Below, piece by piece: positions 14,513 to 26,097 of a DNA stretch of 64,000 nt. The DNA is from Cokeromyces recurvatus (Eukaryota; Mucoromycota; Mucoromycetes; Mucorales; Mucoraceae). The translations under genes were made by a program, and so were the position numbers. The notes under the pieces are model-generated. The model did not search any database. It saw only the letters and a program-made list of their open reading frames with translations, and was not told the DNA's origin. Each line of letters begins with the position of its first letter. Position 1 is the stretch's first letter. Where the stretch lies: positions 124,001-188,000 of the forward strand of contig NW_026251398.1 of the NCBI RefSeq assembly GCF_025118155.1, given 5' to 3'.

Positions 14513-15455
14513 AAGAAAAAAAGAAAAAAGAAAAAAGAAAAAAAAAAAAAACAATTCTCCTCCCCCCATTAAACTTTCTCATTTCCATATTTTGTATATA
14601 AATATACATTATATCATGTTTTTATTATTATGATGTTAAATAAGTAGTATTAATATTAAATAAATAAATAAAAAAAAAAAGAAAAGATTTGCAGTAATAG
14701 ATATATTGAATGTTCTCTTAAGCTTTCTTTCTTTAAACTTGCTCTTAATGAAAAAAAAATGACTAGCATACAACAACGAGCATGACTTTGTTGATAACCT
14801 TTAACTCGAGAAAGGATACCACTCGACATATATACACATACTTGTATGGAAACACATAGATGCATGCAACTGTTCAAACAAGTAGCTTTTTTTTTTCGTA
14901 TTATCTACCTTCCCTCTTAAAGGAAAATAAAATAAAATACAAAGAGATAATGTTACGTTGTCCAACAATCAAAAGAATGGAACACAAGTTGTAGTCGTGA
15001 TGGTGGGAGTCATATAGAATAGTTGTACAATAAATTATAGTTTAATATGATGAATAAGTTTATTATTTACAAAGAGAAAAGGAAAGGAAAGGATAGGATA
15101 GGATAGGAAAGGAATGTGTGATTAGAAAGAAAGAATCATATATAGAACATATAGTACATAAATAAAGAAAATGAATGGTTGTCGTCGTCGTTGTTCATCG
15201 TTATATTATAAAAAGAGTGAGAGAGTGAGAGAGTGAGAGAGTGAGTGAGAGAGTGAGAGAGTGAGTGAGAGAGTGAGAGAGTGAGTGAGAGAGTGAGTGA
15301 GAGAGTGAGTGAGAGAGAGAGAAAGAGAGAGAGAGAGTAAGTGAGTGAGTGTGAGTGAGAGAGAGAGAGAGTGAGTGAGTGTGAGTGAGAGAGTGAGAGA
15401 GTGAGTGTGAGTGAGAGAGTGAAGGGAATGAGGGATAAAATGTATGTAGAGTCAT
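14513..15455. other. Convergent intergenic region PNUTS-like / CDC24
   Basis: 3' flanks of both genes: A-rich tracts after the PNUTS-like stop, AAGGA/AGGAT repeats near 15075-15113, then the GA-rich satellite annotated separately. No gene seen. Confidence 0.5.
15213..15423. repeat. GAGAGTGAGTGA minisatellite
   Basis: About 210 bp of interleaved GAGAGT, GAGTGA and GAGA units on the plus strand (CTCACT on the minus strand). It starts about 30 bp beyond the CDC24 stop codon and so probably lies in its 3' UTR. The Ser/Leu/His open frame across it is a translation of the repeat. Confidence 0.9.
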
Positions 15456-17943
15456 TTAATTGCTCACAAATAGATTTATCGTATTTTGATTACCTCTGCT
15501 TTCAAAGGCCATTTGGACATCTTCGTTTGAATTGATAGTAATTAAATCACCATCTTCATCTTGATATTTTAATCTGAGACCATCATTCGGCTGTAAGGTA
15601 GTTACTAGACGTATTTTACTTTCAACTTTATCCATTAATTCACAATAAAGAATATTTGTTGTACACATCACAACATAAATACCATCGTTATAATTTAACT
15701 TTATTTTCACTATAGGTCGTACTCGAGGATGAGGTGGTGAAGGTGGAGTTTGATAGAGTGTACGTGAATTGATAAATGGTAGCTGTGGCATTTGTGTTTC
15801 TTCCCTAGTATTATTATATTGAATATTAGGGCTACTTTGGGATCGAATTCGAGGAGGAATTATGAATTGTTGTTGCTGTTGTTGTTGGTAATAATAAGGT
15901 GTAGCAGTGACTGAATGAGATTGACTACGATTCATGTGTTGAGGTGGCATTGGGAAATTATGTCGATACTCTTCACTATTAGTATCATTAGCTGCTATAA
16001 ATTTAGTTGCGATGTCAACTAAAGGTGAAGAGTCGCGTATCGTTTTACGTGAAGAAGGAATGTGATGATGAACTAAATTATTGGATTGTAATATGCGTGG
16101 TGATGTTGTGGGTGAAGAAGGATTTGAAGGTGGAGGTGATACTGGATAATGATTCGTGTGTGAATGTTGCGTGCTTGTACTAGAGCTTGTACGTAAAAAT
16201 GAATTGGATGAAGAAGAGGGGGATCTGGTAAGATAACGCGGTTTATAGCTACTAGATGAGGGTTGTTCAGAAGTACGAGATATCATCTTTGCTCTTGTTC
16301 CTCCTCCAGAATTGAATGTGAATAAATGAGTTGAAATAGAATTAGAACGAGGTCTTTGTGTTTGGTCTTCTTCTTGGTCTTCTTCTTGGTCTCCTTCTTG
16401 GTCGTCTTCCTTTTGCTCTTCTTGAATATCATTTTCATCTATACGAAGTGAAGCAGATACATTAGAAGGCATTGCTGCATATTTCATTGAAGTAAGTTGA
16501 GTATTAGAAACATTTGATTTGATAGGTAACATGGTCCTTTTGATAGTTGATTCCCATAATTTAACCTGTTCTTCGTTATGAAATTTCAAAATCATATAAT
16601 GAACTTCAATGTCTTTCCAATCAATTCGAAGTATCCAATTCCCTTCTCCACTTGACAGATTATCCATAGAAATGATTTTATGAATCATAATTAATTTCTT
16701 TGCTTGTAAACGTGCTTTCCTTCGAGGATTTTGTTTCCTCGTTACATCCCTTGTCTTTTTACATAAAAGCATTGTCCTTTTAAAGAAATAAAAGTACACT
16801 TCTTTATCAGGCTCATCTCCTTGTTGAATAATTAACTTGTCATGCAACAAAAGACTTCCAAAATTATCCATTTGAGCAACACTGATATCCTCCACTCTAC
16901 TCTTGAGTTCATCTACCACCAGACTATTCTCGTACTCGCGTTGAGTTTCGTTCACTTTTTCTGTCACACGTTTAACAGATTCTAACCCATCTACCATCTC
17001 CTTATAGTGGGGCCAATCGGGGTTCATTGATTTGATTAATTGTTGTAATAATAATGGATATTTACAAATACGTTGAACAGGTTTGATAAGCATTGAAGGT
17101 AACTCATAAACTGGATTTAAAATATTTGCTAATTTTTGTAATTTAGGCGCTTCTTGAACGACTAAATCTTGAGCTGAAAAGAAATTTGCACAATAAGGTT
17201 CATAAACAGTAAATTGTTCTTCCATTTGATTAAAGAGTTCACCAAAGTTTTGTTCTTCTGCTGCCTTTTCTCCTATCTCTTCAAGATGGATTAAGAATCT
17301 TCTTTGAAAATCAACAAGTGTATTTAAATTGCCAAATAAGTAATGAATTGTATCTGGGTTTAAAATCTCCTGCGTCTGTAATTCACACATATAATTCTTC
17401 AATAAAAAAAAAAAAATTAATTTCATTTTATTAGTTTTTTTTTTAAAGAAAAAAAAGTCCAGTTTTACCTGTAATACTTCTAAATCTTGAACATATTTCC
17501 TTTCAGTTTCTAATAATTCATAAACTACTTTATCTCTTGTATCTTTTGGAGTATTATTTAATGAATCTCTATTGGCTGAATTAGAAAAAGAAAGAATCCC
17601 TTTTTGTTCAAATAATTGTAATATTAAATCGATTGTATTGATAACCTTTTTAATACATAAAATGTTAATTCTTATTCTTCTTATTCTTCTTATTATAAAT
17701 TTACCTTTACAAATCCATTTGTATTATCTTTATAAAGGTCTGATAATGTAAATAAATCTTCTTCTTTAAAGGAAAGTTGATTACGACAAGCAACAATAAA
17801 ATGATAAACCATTTTTTTACATTCATTAAGTTGAGAAAAGTTAAATTCCAATTTAAGTGGTTCAGTTGGATTTAAAGCGTTAAACAATGTAACTAATGGA
17901 GCGCCTCTTCTACATAGTTCCCATAATTTAGTAAGTGGGTCAT

Positions 17944-18008
<65 letters not shown>

Positions 18009-18253
18009 GAACCTGGTGATTCAGAAGGGGAGTTGAGGCTTGAACCTGAGTTAGAACAAACTGAAGGCGAGTTTTCAGATTCTAAATAATCGGCCAGGCC
18101 CTCAACAAGAGATAATTTGTCTAATACAGAGCGACAAGTATGATAAAGTGAAGTTCCTGAAGAAGGTTTATTTGTAATAGATATTGAAGGTATTGGCGTA
18201 TTAATCATAACATCTATTGAAGGTGATCTATTATTATATCTTGATGATACCAT
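15456..18253 (-). CDS. CDC24: Rho guanine-nucleotide exchange factor Cdc24 (881 aa)
   Basis: Activates Cdc42 at polarity sites. Exons (complement): 17705..18253, 17469..17645, 15456..17375, all GT-AG and phase 0. Domain order matches Cdc24. A calponin-homology-like N-terminal region covers about residues 36-180 (SLYHTCRSVLDKL; LWELCRRGAPLVTLFNAL). The DH domain runs from about 220 to 405 (VYELLETERKYVQDLEVLQ; FQRRFLIHLE; PVQRICKYPLLLQQLIKS). A PH domain follows to about 535. Then comes a long Ser/Pro/Gln-rich linker, and a C-terminal PB1 domain from about 793 (VKIKLNYNDG; LRLKYQDEDGDLITI), which in yeast binds Bem1. Odd: about 21 consecutive threonines follow residue 82, encoded by an ACA/ACT microsatellite inside the CH-like region. 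Length is close to the yeast protein (854 aa). Confidence 0.95.
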
Positions 18254-18589
18254 TCTTTATTTTAATATGTAAGCATAGACACACGCACTTTAATTAGTAG
18301 TAGTAGTAATAGTAGTAGTAGTAGAAGAAGAAGTAGTAATATTAATATTATAAATAATAATAATAATAATAATAATAAAAAGAAAGAGAAAACTAAAACT
18401 AAAACTAAAACGAAAAAATTAATAAATTTTATTAAATAAATAAATTTATACATATTTTTTTTTTTTTTTTTTTTTTTTTAAGAGCCTCTAAGGGTTACTA
18501 CTATTGTATGTGGATCCACACAACAAATAGATTTTCTTTTACCTCCACAAGTTTCCTTTTTTAAGAAAAAAAAATAACTTTAATTCAAA

Positions 18590-18626
<37 letters not shown>

Positions 18627-19646
18627 CAATTCTAATAAAGTCAATGTAGTAGTCATTACAAAGCCATTTCACATGTTATAAAATAGTTTTAAATAACGAA
18701 CATGTATCAAGATTGTAAATAAACAAGGAAAATACTTTATTTCTCATTGACAAAATAAAATCATTAAAGTATTGTAAATCATTTTACAATCTAGATCTAT
18801 ATTGAATAAATGACTGCAAAGCAGCTTTTTATCTTCTTCAACAAAATCTGATGATAGAGAAAACCTCGTACGCATTTTTATTTATTCGAGTCGTGTATAA
18901 AAGAGGAAGAGCTTTTTTTTTTTTTTTTTTTTTTTAATGTGTGTGAGAATAGGCACAAAATGGTCACGCACTATTTAGCTTATTATGTATGTAACCATCA
19001 TTCTTAAATGTAAATTCATTTTATGAGCAGAATCATTGATATATGTAAATAAATAAATAAATAAAAAAGGACTATCTTAGTATTATCTTCCAGAGAAATA
19101 GTAGCTAAATCATATATGTATATATATATATATAAAAGAAGAGTTAACCTGTATTTATATACTTTTTGAATCATTAATATATAAGCTTTTTTTTTTTTTT
19201 TTAGTTTTTTTAGTTAGTTTTTGTGTCTACATTATTGTTATCTCAACAAGTCATCACCAGATGTATTACATCTTCTTTTTCTCAATAAAACTTTGTCGCA
19301 CTTTAATAACGAGACACTATTTTCATTCATTCAAATAGTAAAGGCATCTGATAATGGTCGTTTTATTATAAAAGTCGGCAAAAAATTAAAATAATGATCA
19401 TAAAAGGAAGCCCTGATAGACATTATTATCTTGTTTGAAAGAAAAAAAAAAGTTATTATATATACACATATTTGTATTATTTTTCATTACAACAACTGTC
19501 GAACTAATTCTAATAGATTTCACCGAGACACACTCGAATATAAAAGCCATTTCATAATTATTGTTGTATATAAATCGTATAACCCTAACCTAGACAGATA
19601 AATTGTCTAACAAGGCAGATTATAGAAAAACATTTTGATTTATTCT
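18254..19646. other. Upstream region of CDC24, no gene seen
   Basis: Contains the CDC24 leader with AGT/AAT trinucleotide repeats (18294-18380), T runs at about 18451-18479, 18594-18626 and 18914-18935, and (TA)n near 19118-19134. No recognisable coding or RNA gene. Confidence 0.5.
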
Positions 19647-21240
19647 TCAGATAAAAAAAAAAAAAGTATTCACATGTTCGGTGAAAGATGAGGAAGAGGG
19701 AGGGGTGGATAATTGCCACACAGCAAGTATCCAGCTATTGTCAGTCATTAATTTGATACTGTCCGGTGATGAGAGCACTATAGCTGACGGATTGAGAAGT
19801 AGAGATAGGTGTAGATTAAGGGAAGGATATAGGGGAACCATACCGTAATTGTCCATTAGAGAGTAATCATGATTGCTCATAAATATCCTTTTTGAAGACA
19901 ACGAAAAATCAAACTCTATAGTGGGTTCAAATAAGACTTCATTTGATTTTAGATGTATTGACACACATACAGAGAAAGAGAGAGAGACTGCTCTTTAGAG
20001 GAAGCCATGAGGCATACTTTAGTAGCTCAATTGTTATCCGATCGTTAAAGAAATCCACGCCATTTGACCCTCCCCCATTGTTGTTGCTGTTGTTATTGTT
20101 TTATAGTTTAGAAAATGAAAGGTTGGATCATCTAATTGCTCTTCTAAAAGAGATAACATGTTTCGTAATTGGTTATTATATTGTTCTTTTCTTGTATGTG
20201 AGGAGATAATTTCTCGTTAAAGATACCATTTCCAAAGAGTTATTGCTAATTTTATCAATGAAAGGGGCTCGAGTATTACCTTCTTTGTTGGACTATAGTG
20301 TACATACTATCTTGTCCATGTAAATCACATTTCACATGTTGTAGAGATAGGAAGGCATTTGTAATGTAAGAAATATTACTTTGAGTTCTCTCCAGCTGAT
20401 TGACAGAGGGACTTCCTAGTGTACCCAATGACTAAAGGCGATTCTGTATTGTTTGTTCCTCAGTCACAAGCTGCAACTGCAACCCATGTCACAGGTATTG
20501 GCATAATTAGTGCGTTGTGATGTCTACAGAAGAAAGTATTGACCATCCCAAAGATTTTTTTTTTACCACCATTGTAGTTCTTGAAGACATTTTGATGCTA
20601 GGGATTGTAGTTTGTCCCAATCGGATAGAGCATGTCATACTTGATTCTTGATTCTTGATTCGTAATGAGTGTTGAGTGAGTAAGTAATATATCTGAATGG
20701 GGGCTAACGCAGTGGCTGTAGCTTGAATGTGCATGGATAGACCGGTGGATAATGCAAGCTAGTTAGGTTAGATTATTAAGTATTTTCTGTATATCGTAAA
20801 TCTTTTTCCTACCAGTAAATGAGCAGTCATTTGGTGGTTTAGAGCCTGAAAAGATGAGCGTCTAATTGTAAAAGATGTAATCTTTATTGTGTCTGATTTG
20901 TTGGCTATTAGATCTACTATATCTAAAAAAAAGCAGGTTTTATACTCATGTCTTTGTTACTTGTCATAGTGTATCCTTAACCTAAGATACCATTTGTTAA
21001 TTCAATATAATTCTCCTGTTTCTGGTGGCATCCCAAATGGAACAAGAAAATACAATACCAGGAAGTTTGTTTATTTGTAGCATGAAGGCCAAAGAGAGCA
21101 CCTATGGGTCTATAGGCACCATGCTTGTCTCCAGTAATGGTAATCTTACTCTTCCTTTATTATCATCAAAACACATATCAAATGGTCCAGAAATCCCTTT
21201 AAAAGCTATTGATTAGCTTGGTTCATTCATAACTAAAAAT
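19647..21240 (-). pseudogene. Possible decayed coding remnant, family not recognised
   Basis: Seen: several minus-strand stretches with protein-like composition, separated by stops and frame changes. Examples are a 105-codon frame at 19647-19964, a stretch around 20290-20420 (reading LGSPSVNQLERTQ in one frame), and 20507-20734. I do not recognise the family. The region also has lower homopolymer content than nearby intergenic DNA. A protein-level translated search of 19647-21240 against Mucoromycota would decide. It could equally be non-coding. Confidence 0.25.
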
Positions 21241-22208
21241 AAACAAGTGTGAACCTTATTGAAAAAAAAATTACAAAACATACATTTTAATTTTTCAAAG
21301 AAGTGTTATACTATGATTAAACTGGCTAGATATAAGTTTCCTTACATTATTAAAAATCATTCAGTCTGTTTTAATGAACGTTGCTTCCAAACCTTGTAGA
21401 AATAATGGCATGAATATAATTGATTTATATTTAAGAGAGGAACAATTATACAAACCTTTTATATTGACCGAGTTGCTCCAATCTTAAAAATATTTGGAAA
21501 AATATATACATATTCAGTTTTCCCATAGCCAAAGTCTTACGCATGACCAAAGCGCAAAACGTGCAAAACGCGCACGTGCAAAACGCGCAAAACGTGCAAA
21601 ACGCGCAAAACGCGCAAAAAGCACAAAAGCATCCTGGAGATACCATTGTCAATGAGAACAATAAATAATCAGAACATTATATTTTTATAAAGTAGTCAAA
21701 GTGATGGGAGTACTAGTCAAGAGAGTCGGATAAAATATCAGTAAAGTCATACATTATCATTCTGCTGTTTTGTTTTACGTCAAAAGGTTTTATTGTTTGC
21801 ATTAAACTTCTATATTTCCACTACAATTAGAAATAGCTGTGACTAATTTTGCGAATGTTGCACACGGTGTAGTTCATTCTACGTCATTGTTGGACATCTA
21901 TTCATATCACACTATAAAAAATAATAAATGTAGCGTTAAATTCACGGACAAAACTTCAAAATAGTGTACACCCTTTGTAAAGGAAGAAAACACAATTCCA
22001 AGAAACAGATCACTTAGTGATGCAATTCCAAGAGTTGGTATCAAGAGAGGTTCTGCTGGTCAAATGCACAGCCTACTGACTCAAGTATCTCAATGTTTTT
22101 GCAAAAGGTGAGCAAGAAAATAAAAATTACAAGTCCCAAAAAATATTTTATTGACGCGTTGCGAAAATTAAATAGCCGCTCTTAGCAACGCTCCTTTTTA
22201 ATGATCGT
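21241..22208. other. Repeat-rich spacer, no gene seen
   Basis: Holds the GTGCAAAACGC-type minisatellite (annotated separately) and, at 22156-22192, a perfect 7-bp stem GCGTTGC ... GCAACGC just upstream of the next gene remnant. No gene recognised. Confidence 0.4.
21551..21629. repeat. 9-10-bp CpG-rich minisatellite (GTGCAAAAC / GCGCAAAAC)
   Basis: About eight tandem units of AAAACGCGC / AAAACGTGC type. It is much richer in CpG than the surrounding AT-rich DNA. On the minus strand it reads as repeated Cys-Ala-Phe codons. Confidence 0.8.
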
Positions 22209-22226
22209 TTCATTTGCTTTCGTGAA

Positions 22227-23292
22227 TCAATGGATAAAGACTGGGAAACAGAAACGAAGCACGCCAAAGAAAGTAAAGTTAAGCGCAGGACGTCATCATT
22301 GACATCAACCAAAAAGTGAACACGCATTAAGGCTGCTGATGTCTAATGATGCATTAACAATGTAGCCAACATGTATGTCAAAACATTTGCAATCGCGTTC
22401 AAGCACTCTGACCGCCAGCATTGCCATACCCGTTATAAATTGATTTTGGAATCTCATATACAAGAAGAGTACAGAAGTGGACTTCAGGACGAATTTGAAG
22501 CATGGCGAAAAACCATAGACTGTACTGAGTTTTGGGTTAACCAACGACGCGCCGAAGCTTTAGCAAAAACAAATGACAACTGCTCAGAGGCTGCAAACAA
22601 TCTCTTGATTCCCAACACTCAAGAGATCAGGTCATCAGTGGTGAAGTGCTATGTACCTGAACCAGTGCCTGCTACTGTGATTTTGCAAGTACCTTCTACA
22701 CCAGTTGGCAATCCGTTCACGCATGTCCCACCAATTCCAGCAACCACAGGCACGCCTGACTCATTGTCTCCGATTCAATCAGCGGCATACACACCTTTTT
22801 CAACTCCAAACAAAGACAACCTGGATACATCAGCACCAGCATCAGTAGCTACTCCGACAGTCCATATACATGACAATTGTATTATTGGCCTCGTCAGTAC
22901 AAAATTCTAGCAGTATCAGTGCATGGCAGACAGTATTCCAAAGCCTTTTCCGTTGGAACCCAATATCCAAGAAATCTAATATCCAAGAAAACTTGTCTTT
23001 GGCCAACGTTCTATTTTTGGCTCCGGAGCAACACAGAGATGCAAAGATGACAGTATTTGGCCAGGAGCTTCTTGATGAAGTGATGTCGCATCAGACAAAA
23101 GTGCTGCTTGACAAGGTGTCTTCCCCTTGCTCAGAATTTGCCCCAGCCGACTTTATGAACATTGTTGACGTTGTTTCTGCAATTGATGCAAAATCTATGA
23201 GTCCCAAGCAAGCAAAACTCCAACTTTTGACACTGGCCTCTACAATGAATGATTTACGGGCAAATGTAATAGAAGGCATTGCTGATATGTAA
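22227..23292 (+). pseudogene. Decayed repeat-family gene (N-terminal and middle parts)
   Basis: Seen: from ATG 22227 a frame (MDKDWETETKHAKES) runs into stops near 22316-22355, then continues cleanly as a 180-codon frame to 22910 (KTFAIAFKHSDRQHCHTRY; EYRSGLQDEFEAWRKTI). A second frame at 22870-23292 carries NVLFLAPEQHRDAKM, FGQELLDEVMSHQT and NDLRANVIEGIADM. A diverged copy of part of the second block lies on the minus strand at 25142-25459. I infer a multi-copy Mucorales-type hypothetical-protein family, here broken by stops and probably by an internal deletion near 22870-22910. Function is unknown. The minus-strand fragment at 24171-24454 may be the C-terminal part of the same family. Confidence 0.5.
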
Positions 23293-23392
23293 GTTTTGTG
23301 TATGACATTTGTTCAATATTCATCAGTTTATTTATCTTTCATCTTTATTCTCAACCTGCATTTATAGGATTGTCAATATGCCACAAAACCCT

Positions 23393-24170
23393 TGTTATGA
23401 TTGTAGTCGTATTTACAACTAAGTTAATAGAAACAAACTATTGTTTATTTAAATAATAAAGAGGTTATTCATATAAAACTAGTGTATTTGTACTTTACAA
23501 CATAATATTCATTCTACATTCAGTTTTGACAATACTCATTGTTAGAGTATTTGAGCATTAAAAAAATAATTATATACGTCATATTCTGTAATAATAAGAA
23601 TTCAATAGGTTTATGACCGTTATATTCAATTACACAATTATTTATACATGTTATACATATTATATATGCATCTATAATATTAAATATTGTTATGTAATAA
23701 CATCTTAGAGGATGATAATAATAGTAGCTTATAAACAATGGTATTGTTGTAGCTAGAATATTCACTGTAAATTAATATTAACGCGTTGATTACTCCAGAA
23801 ATAATATCTTATTACAAGCTGAATTGTTTAGAGATAATATTTACACTGACAACATTTACACTGACAACATTTACACTGACAACATTTACACTGACAACAT
23901 TTACACTGACAACATTTACGCTGACAGCATTTACGCTGACAACATTTACACATAATGCTTTATTATACCAGTATTCACTTATCCAAATCATACTTCTATT
24001 AATATCACTTACCCTGCGAAAACCATATAAATGGCCCTTGTCATTTTTTCCATATTATTTTTGTTTCTTGGTACAATTTTTGTATTATTTTTCTTTTAAT
24101 AAACTATACTGAGTTTTCACAGACTTGTCTTTTCTTTTTTTCTCATTCCTTGTCTTTTGAACTCAAAACA
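23393..24170 (+). mobile_element. LTR-like repeat copy A (solo)
   Basis: Bounded by TGTTATGATTG at the left and TCAAAACA at the right, giving TGTT...AACA ends as in LTRs. Two related copies (24455-25149 and, inverted, 25460-26097) share internal blocks such as GAGGTTATTCATATAAAACTA and the TTTTCACAGACTT block near the right end. This copy is about 778 bp and has a 15-bp tandem array. No matching target duplication is seen. Confidence 0.65.
23841..23956 (+). repeat. 15-bp tandem repeat inside LTR-like copy A
   Basis: About eight units of TTTACACTGACAACA, the later ones with small changes (TTTACGCTGACAGCA). The other two copies of this repeat family lack the array. Confidence 0.85.
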
Positions 24171-24454
24171 AACAGCAAGCTTCATTGTGTCGACGTAAAG
24201 TGATTGGATGGTTGTGCTATCGTCTCCAGGTTTCACTTCACCATAGCCCAAGGACCTACCAAACTTAAGCTGGGAAAGAGTGGAAATGATCGCGTCAGGA
24301 CGTATTTGTGGCGCACTTTCCTCCACTTTATTGGGCCAGCGCAATATAACTTTCTTAGTTATAACCGCAATCATTGACGCAAGCAAAGGATTATAGAATC
24401 GTGTTTGCAAGTCGACCTCACCATATGAACCCTGGTCCGCGATAGGTTTGTTTT
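24171..24454 (-). pseudogene. C-terminal fragment with RPD...EVK (PD-(D/E)XK-like) signature
   Basis: An open minus-strand stretch wedged between LTR-like copies A and B. It reads ADQGSYGEVDLQTRFYNPLL, then IRPDAIIS, an 18-residue gap after the Asp, GYGEVKPGDDS and DTMKLAVC. Its end runs straight into LTR-like sequence. The D-x18-E-x-K arrangement resembles the catalytic core of PD-(D/E)XK nucleases (inference from motif only). It is probably the tail of the same gene family as the fragments at 22227-23292 and 25150-25459. Confidence 0.45.
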
Positions 24455-25149
24455 TGTTATGATTGGTAGTTATCTCTATAACTAAGTTAATAGAAATAAA
24501 CCATCATTTATTTAAATAATAATGAGGTTATTCATATAAAACTAGTATATTGAACTTCACAGCATAATATTCATTCTACGTTCAGTTTTAATAATAGTCA
24601 TTGTTAGAATGTTCGAACAATAAAAATAATTGTATACATAATTCAAACAGGATTATGACTGGTGTATTCAATTACATAATTGTTCTTGAGTAATACATAT
24701 CATATATACATTGATAATATTGAATATTGTTAAGTAATAAGATCTTATACAATGATAATGATAGTAACTCATAAATAATTGGTATTGTTGCAGCTAGACA
24801 TATTCACTGAGAATTAATATTGATGTGTCGCAGTCCAATAATAATGATTCGTTATGCTTCTAGAAACGGCGACAACTCAGGGAGAATAAACATAAAAATA
24901 TATCTTATTGATTGCAGAATTATTCGAAGACGATGTTTTTTGTAAAATGCTTTATTACAGTAAAACTTGCTTATCTGAATCATATTTCCATTGATAACAC
25001 TTACCTTGTAAAAACATATAAACAGCCCTCAATTTTTCCATACAATTTTCGTTGTACAATTTTTGTATTATCTTTAATAAACTATACAAAGTTTTCACAG
25101 ACTTATCTTCTGTCTATTCTTCTTCCATTATCTTTTGCTAATCAAAACA
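24455..25149 (+). mobile_element. LTR-like repeat copy B (solo)
   Basis: Starts TGTTATGATTGG and ends ATCAAAACA. It is about 695 bp, in the same orientation as copy A, and lies between two fragments of a decayed minus-strand gene. It contains TTATAATAT-rich sequence and TTTTCACAGACTTATCTTC near its right end. Confidence 0.65.
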
Positions 25150-25459
25150 TGGATTTTGCATCAATTGCAGAAACAACGTCAACAATGTTCATAAAGTCGG
25201 TTGAGGCAAATTCAGAGCAAAGGGAAGACACCTTGTCAAGTAGCATTTTTGTCTGATGTGACATCACTTCATCAAGAAGCTCCTGGCCAAATACTGCCAT
25301 CTTTGCATCTCTGTGTTGCTCCGGAGCCAAAAATAGAACGTTGGCCAAAGACAAGTTTTCTTGGATATTAGATTTCTTGGATATTGGGTTCCAATGGAAA
25401 AGGCTTTGGAATATTATCTTCCATGCACTGATACTGCTATAATTTTGTACTGACGAGGC
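25150..25459 (-). pseudogene. Middle fragment of the decayed repeat-family gene
   Basis: The minus-strand frame reads SKKSNIQENLSLANVLFLAP, EQHRDAKMAVFGQELLDEVM and DFMNIVDVVSAIDAKSM. It is close to the plus-strand block at 22960-23220, and the frame ends at the edge of LTR-like copy B. Two LTR-like copies flank it directly. It is a fragment, not a gene. Confidence 0.6.
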
Positions 25460-26097
25460 TGTTTTGAGTGTAAAAGAATAGGAAAGACAAGTCTGTGAAA
25501 ACTCGGTATAGTTTATTATTCAGGAAAAAATAATACAAAAATTGTACAAGAAAAAAATAATATGGAAAAATGACAAGGGCTATTTATATGTTTTGCAAGG
25601 TAAGTGATATTAATAGGAGTGTGATTTAGATAAGTAAATGCTGCTATGACAAAGCCTTTAAGCACGAATTATGTCTCCAAATAATTCTGCATATAATAAA
25701 ATATGTTTTTATCTTTATTCTCCCTGAGTTGTCACTGTTACTAAAAATATACTCAATTGTTATTTCTGGGGTAATCAACGCGTTAATATTAATTCATAGT
25801 GAATATTCCAGCTATAACAATACCATTATTTATAAGCTACTATTATTATCATCCTCTAAGATGTTATTACATAACAATATTTAATATTATAGATGTATAT
25901 ATAATATGTATGACCTGTATATAATTATTTTTAATGCACAAATACTCTAACGATGAGTATTATTAAAACTGAATGTAGAATGAATATTATGCTGTGAAGT
26001 ACAATACAATAGTTTTATTTGAATAACCTCTTTACTATGTAATCAATGATGATTTATTTCTACTAACTTAGTTGCAAGGACGATTACAATCATAACA
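25460..26097 (-). mobile_element. LTR-like repeat copy C (inverted, solo)
   Basis: On the plus strand it starts TGTTTTGAGTG and ends CAATCATAACA, the reverse complement of the A/B ends. It is about 638 bp. The inverted orientation relative to A and B rules out a simple LTR-internal-LTR element. Confidence 0.65.

Noticed and set aside
15201..15455. 84-codon Ser/Leu/His frame
   Set aside because: It is purely a translation of the GA minisatellite downstream of CDC24.
23841..23956. Regular short repeats resembling an array
   Set aside because: Units are contiguous 15-bp tandem repeats without unique spacers, so it is not CRISPR-like.
23393..26097. A complete LTR retrotransposon between copies A and C
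   Set aside because: The outer copies are inverted relative to each other, and the interior holds no gag/pol, only host-type gene fragments.
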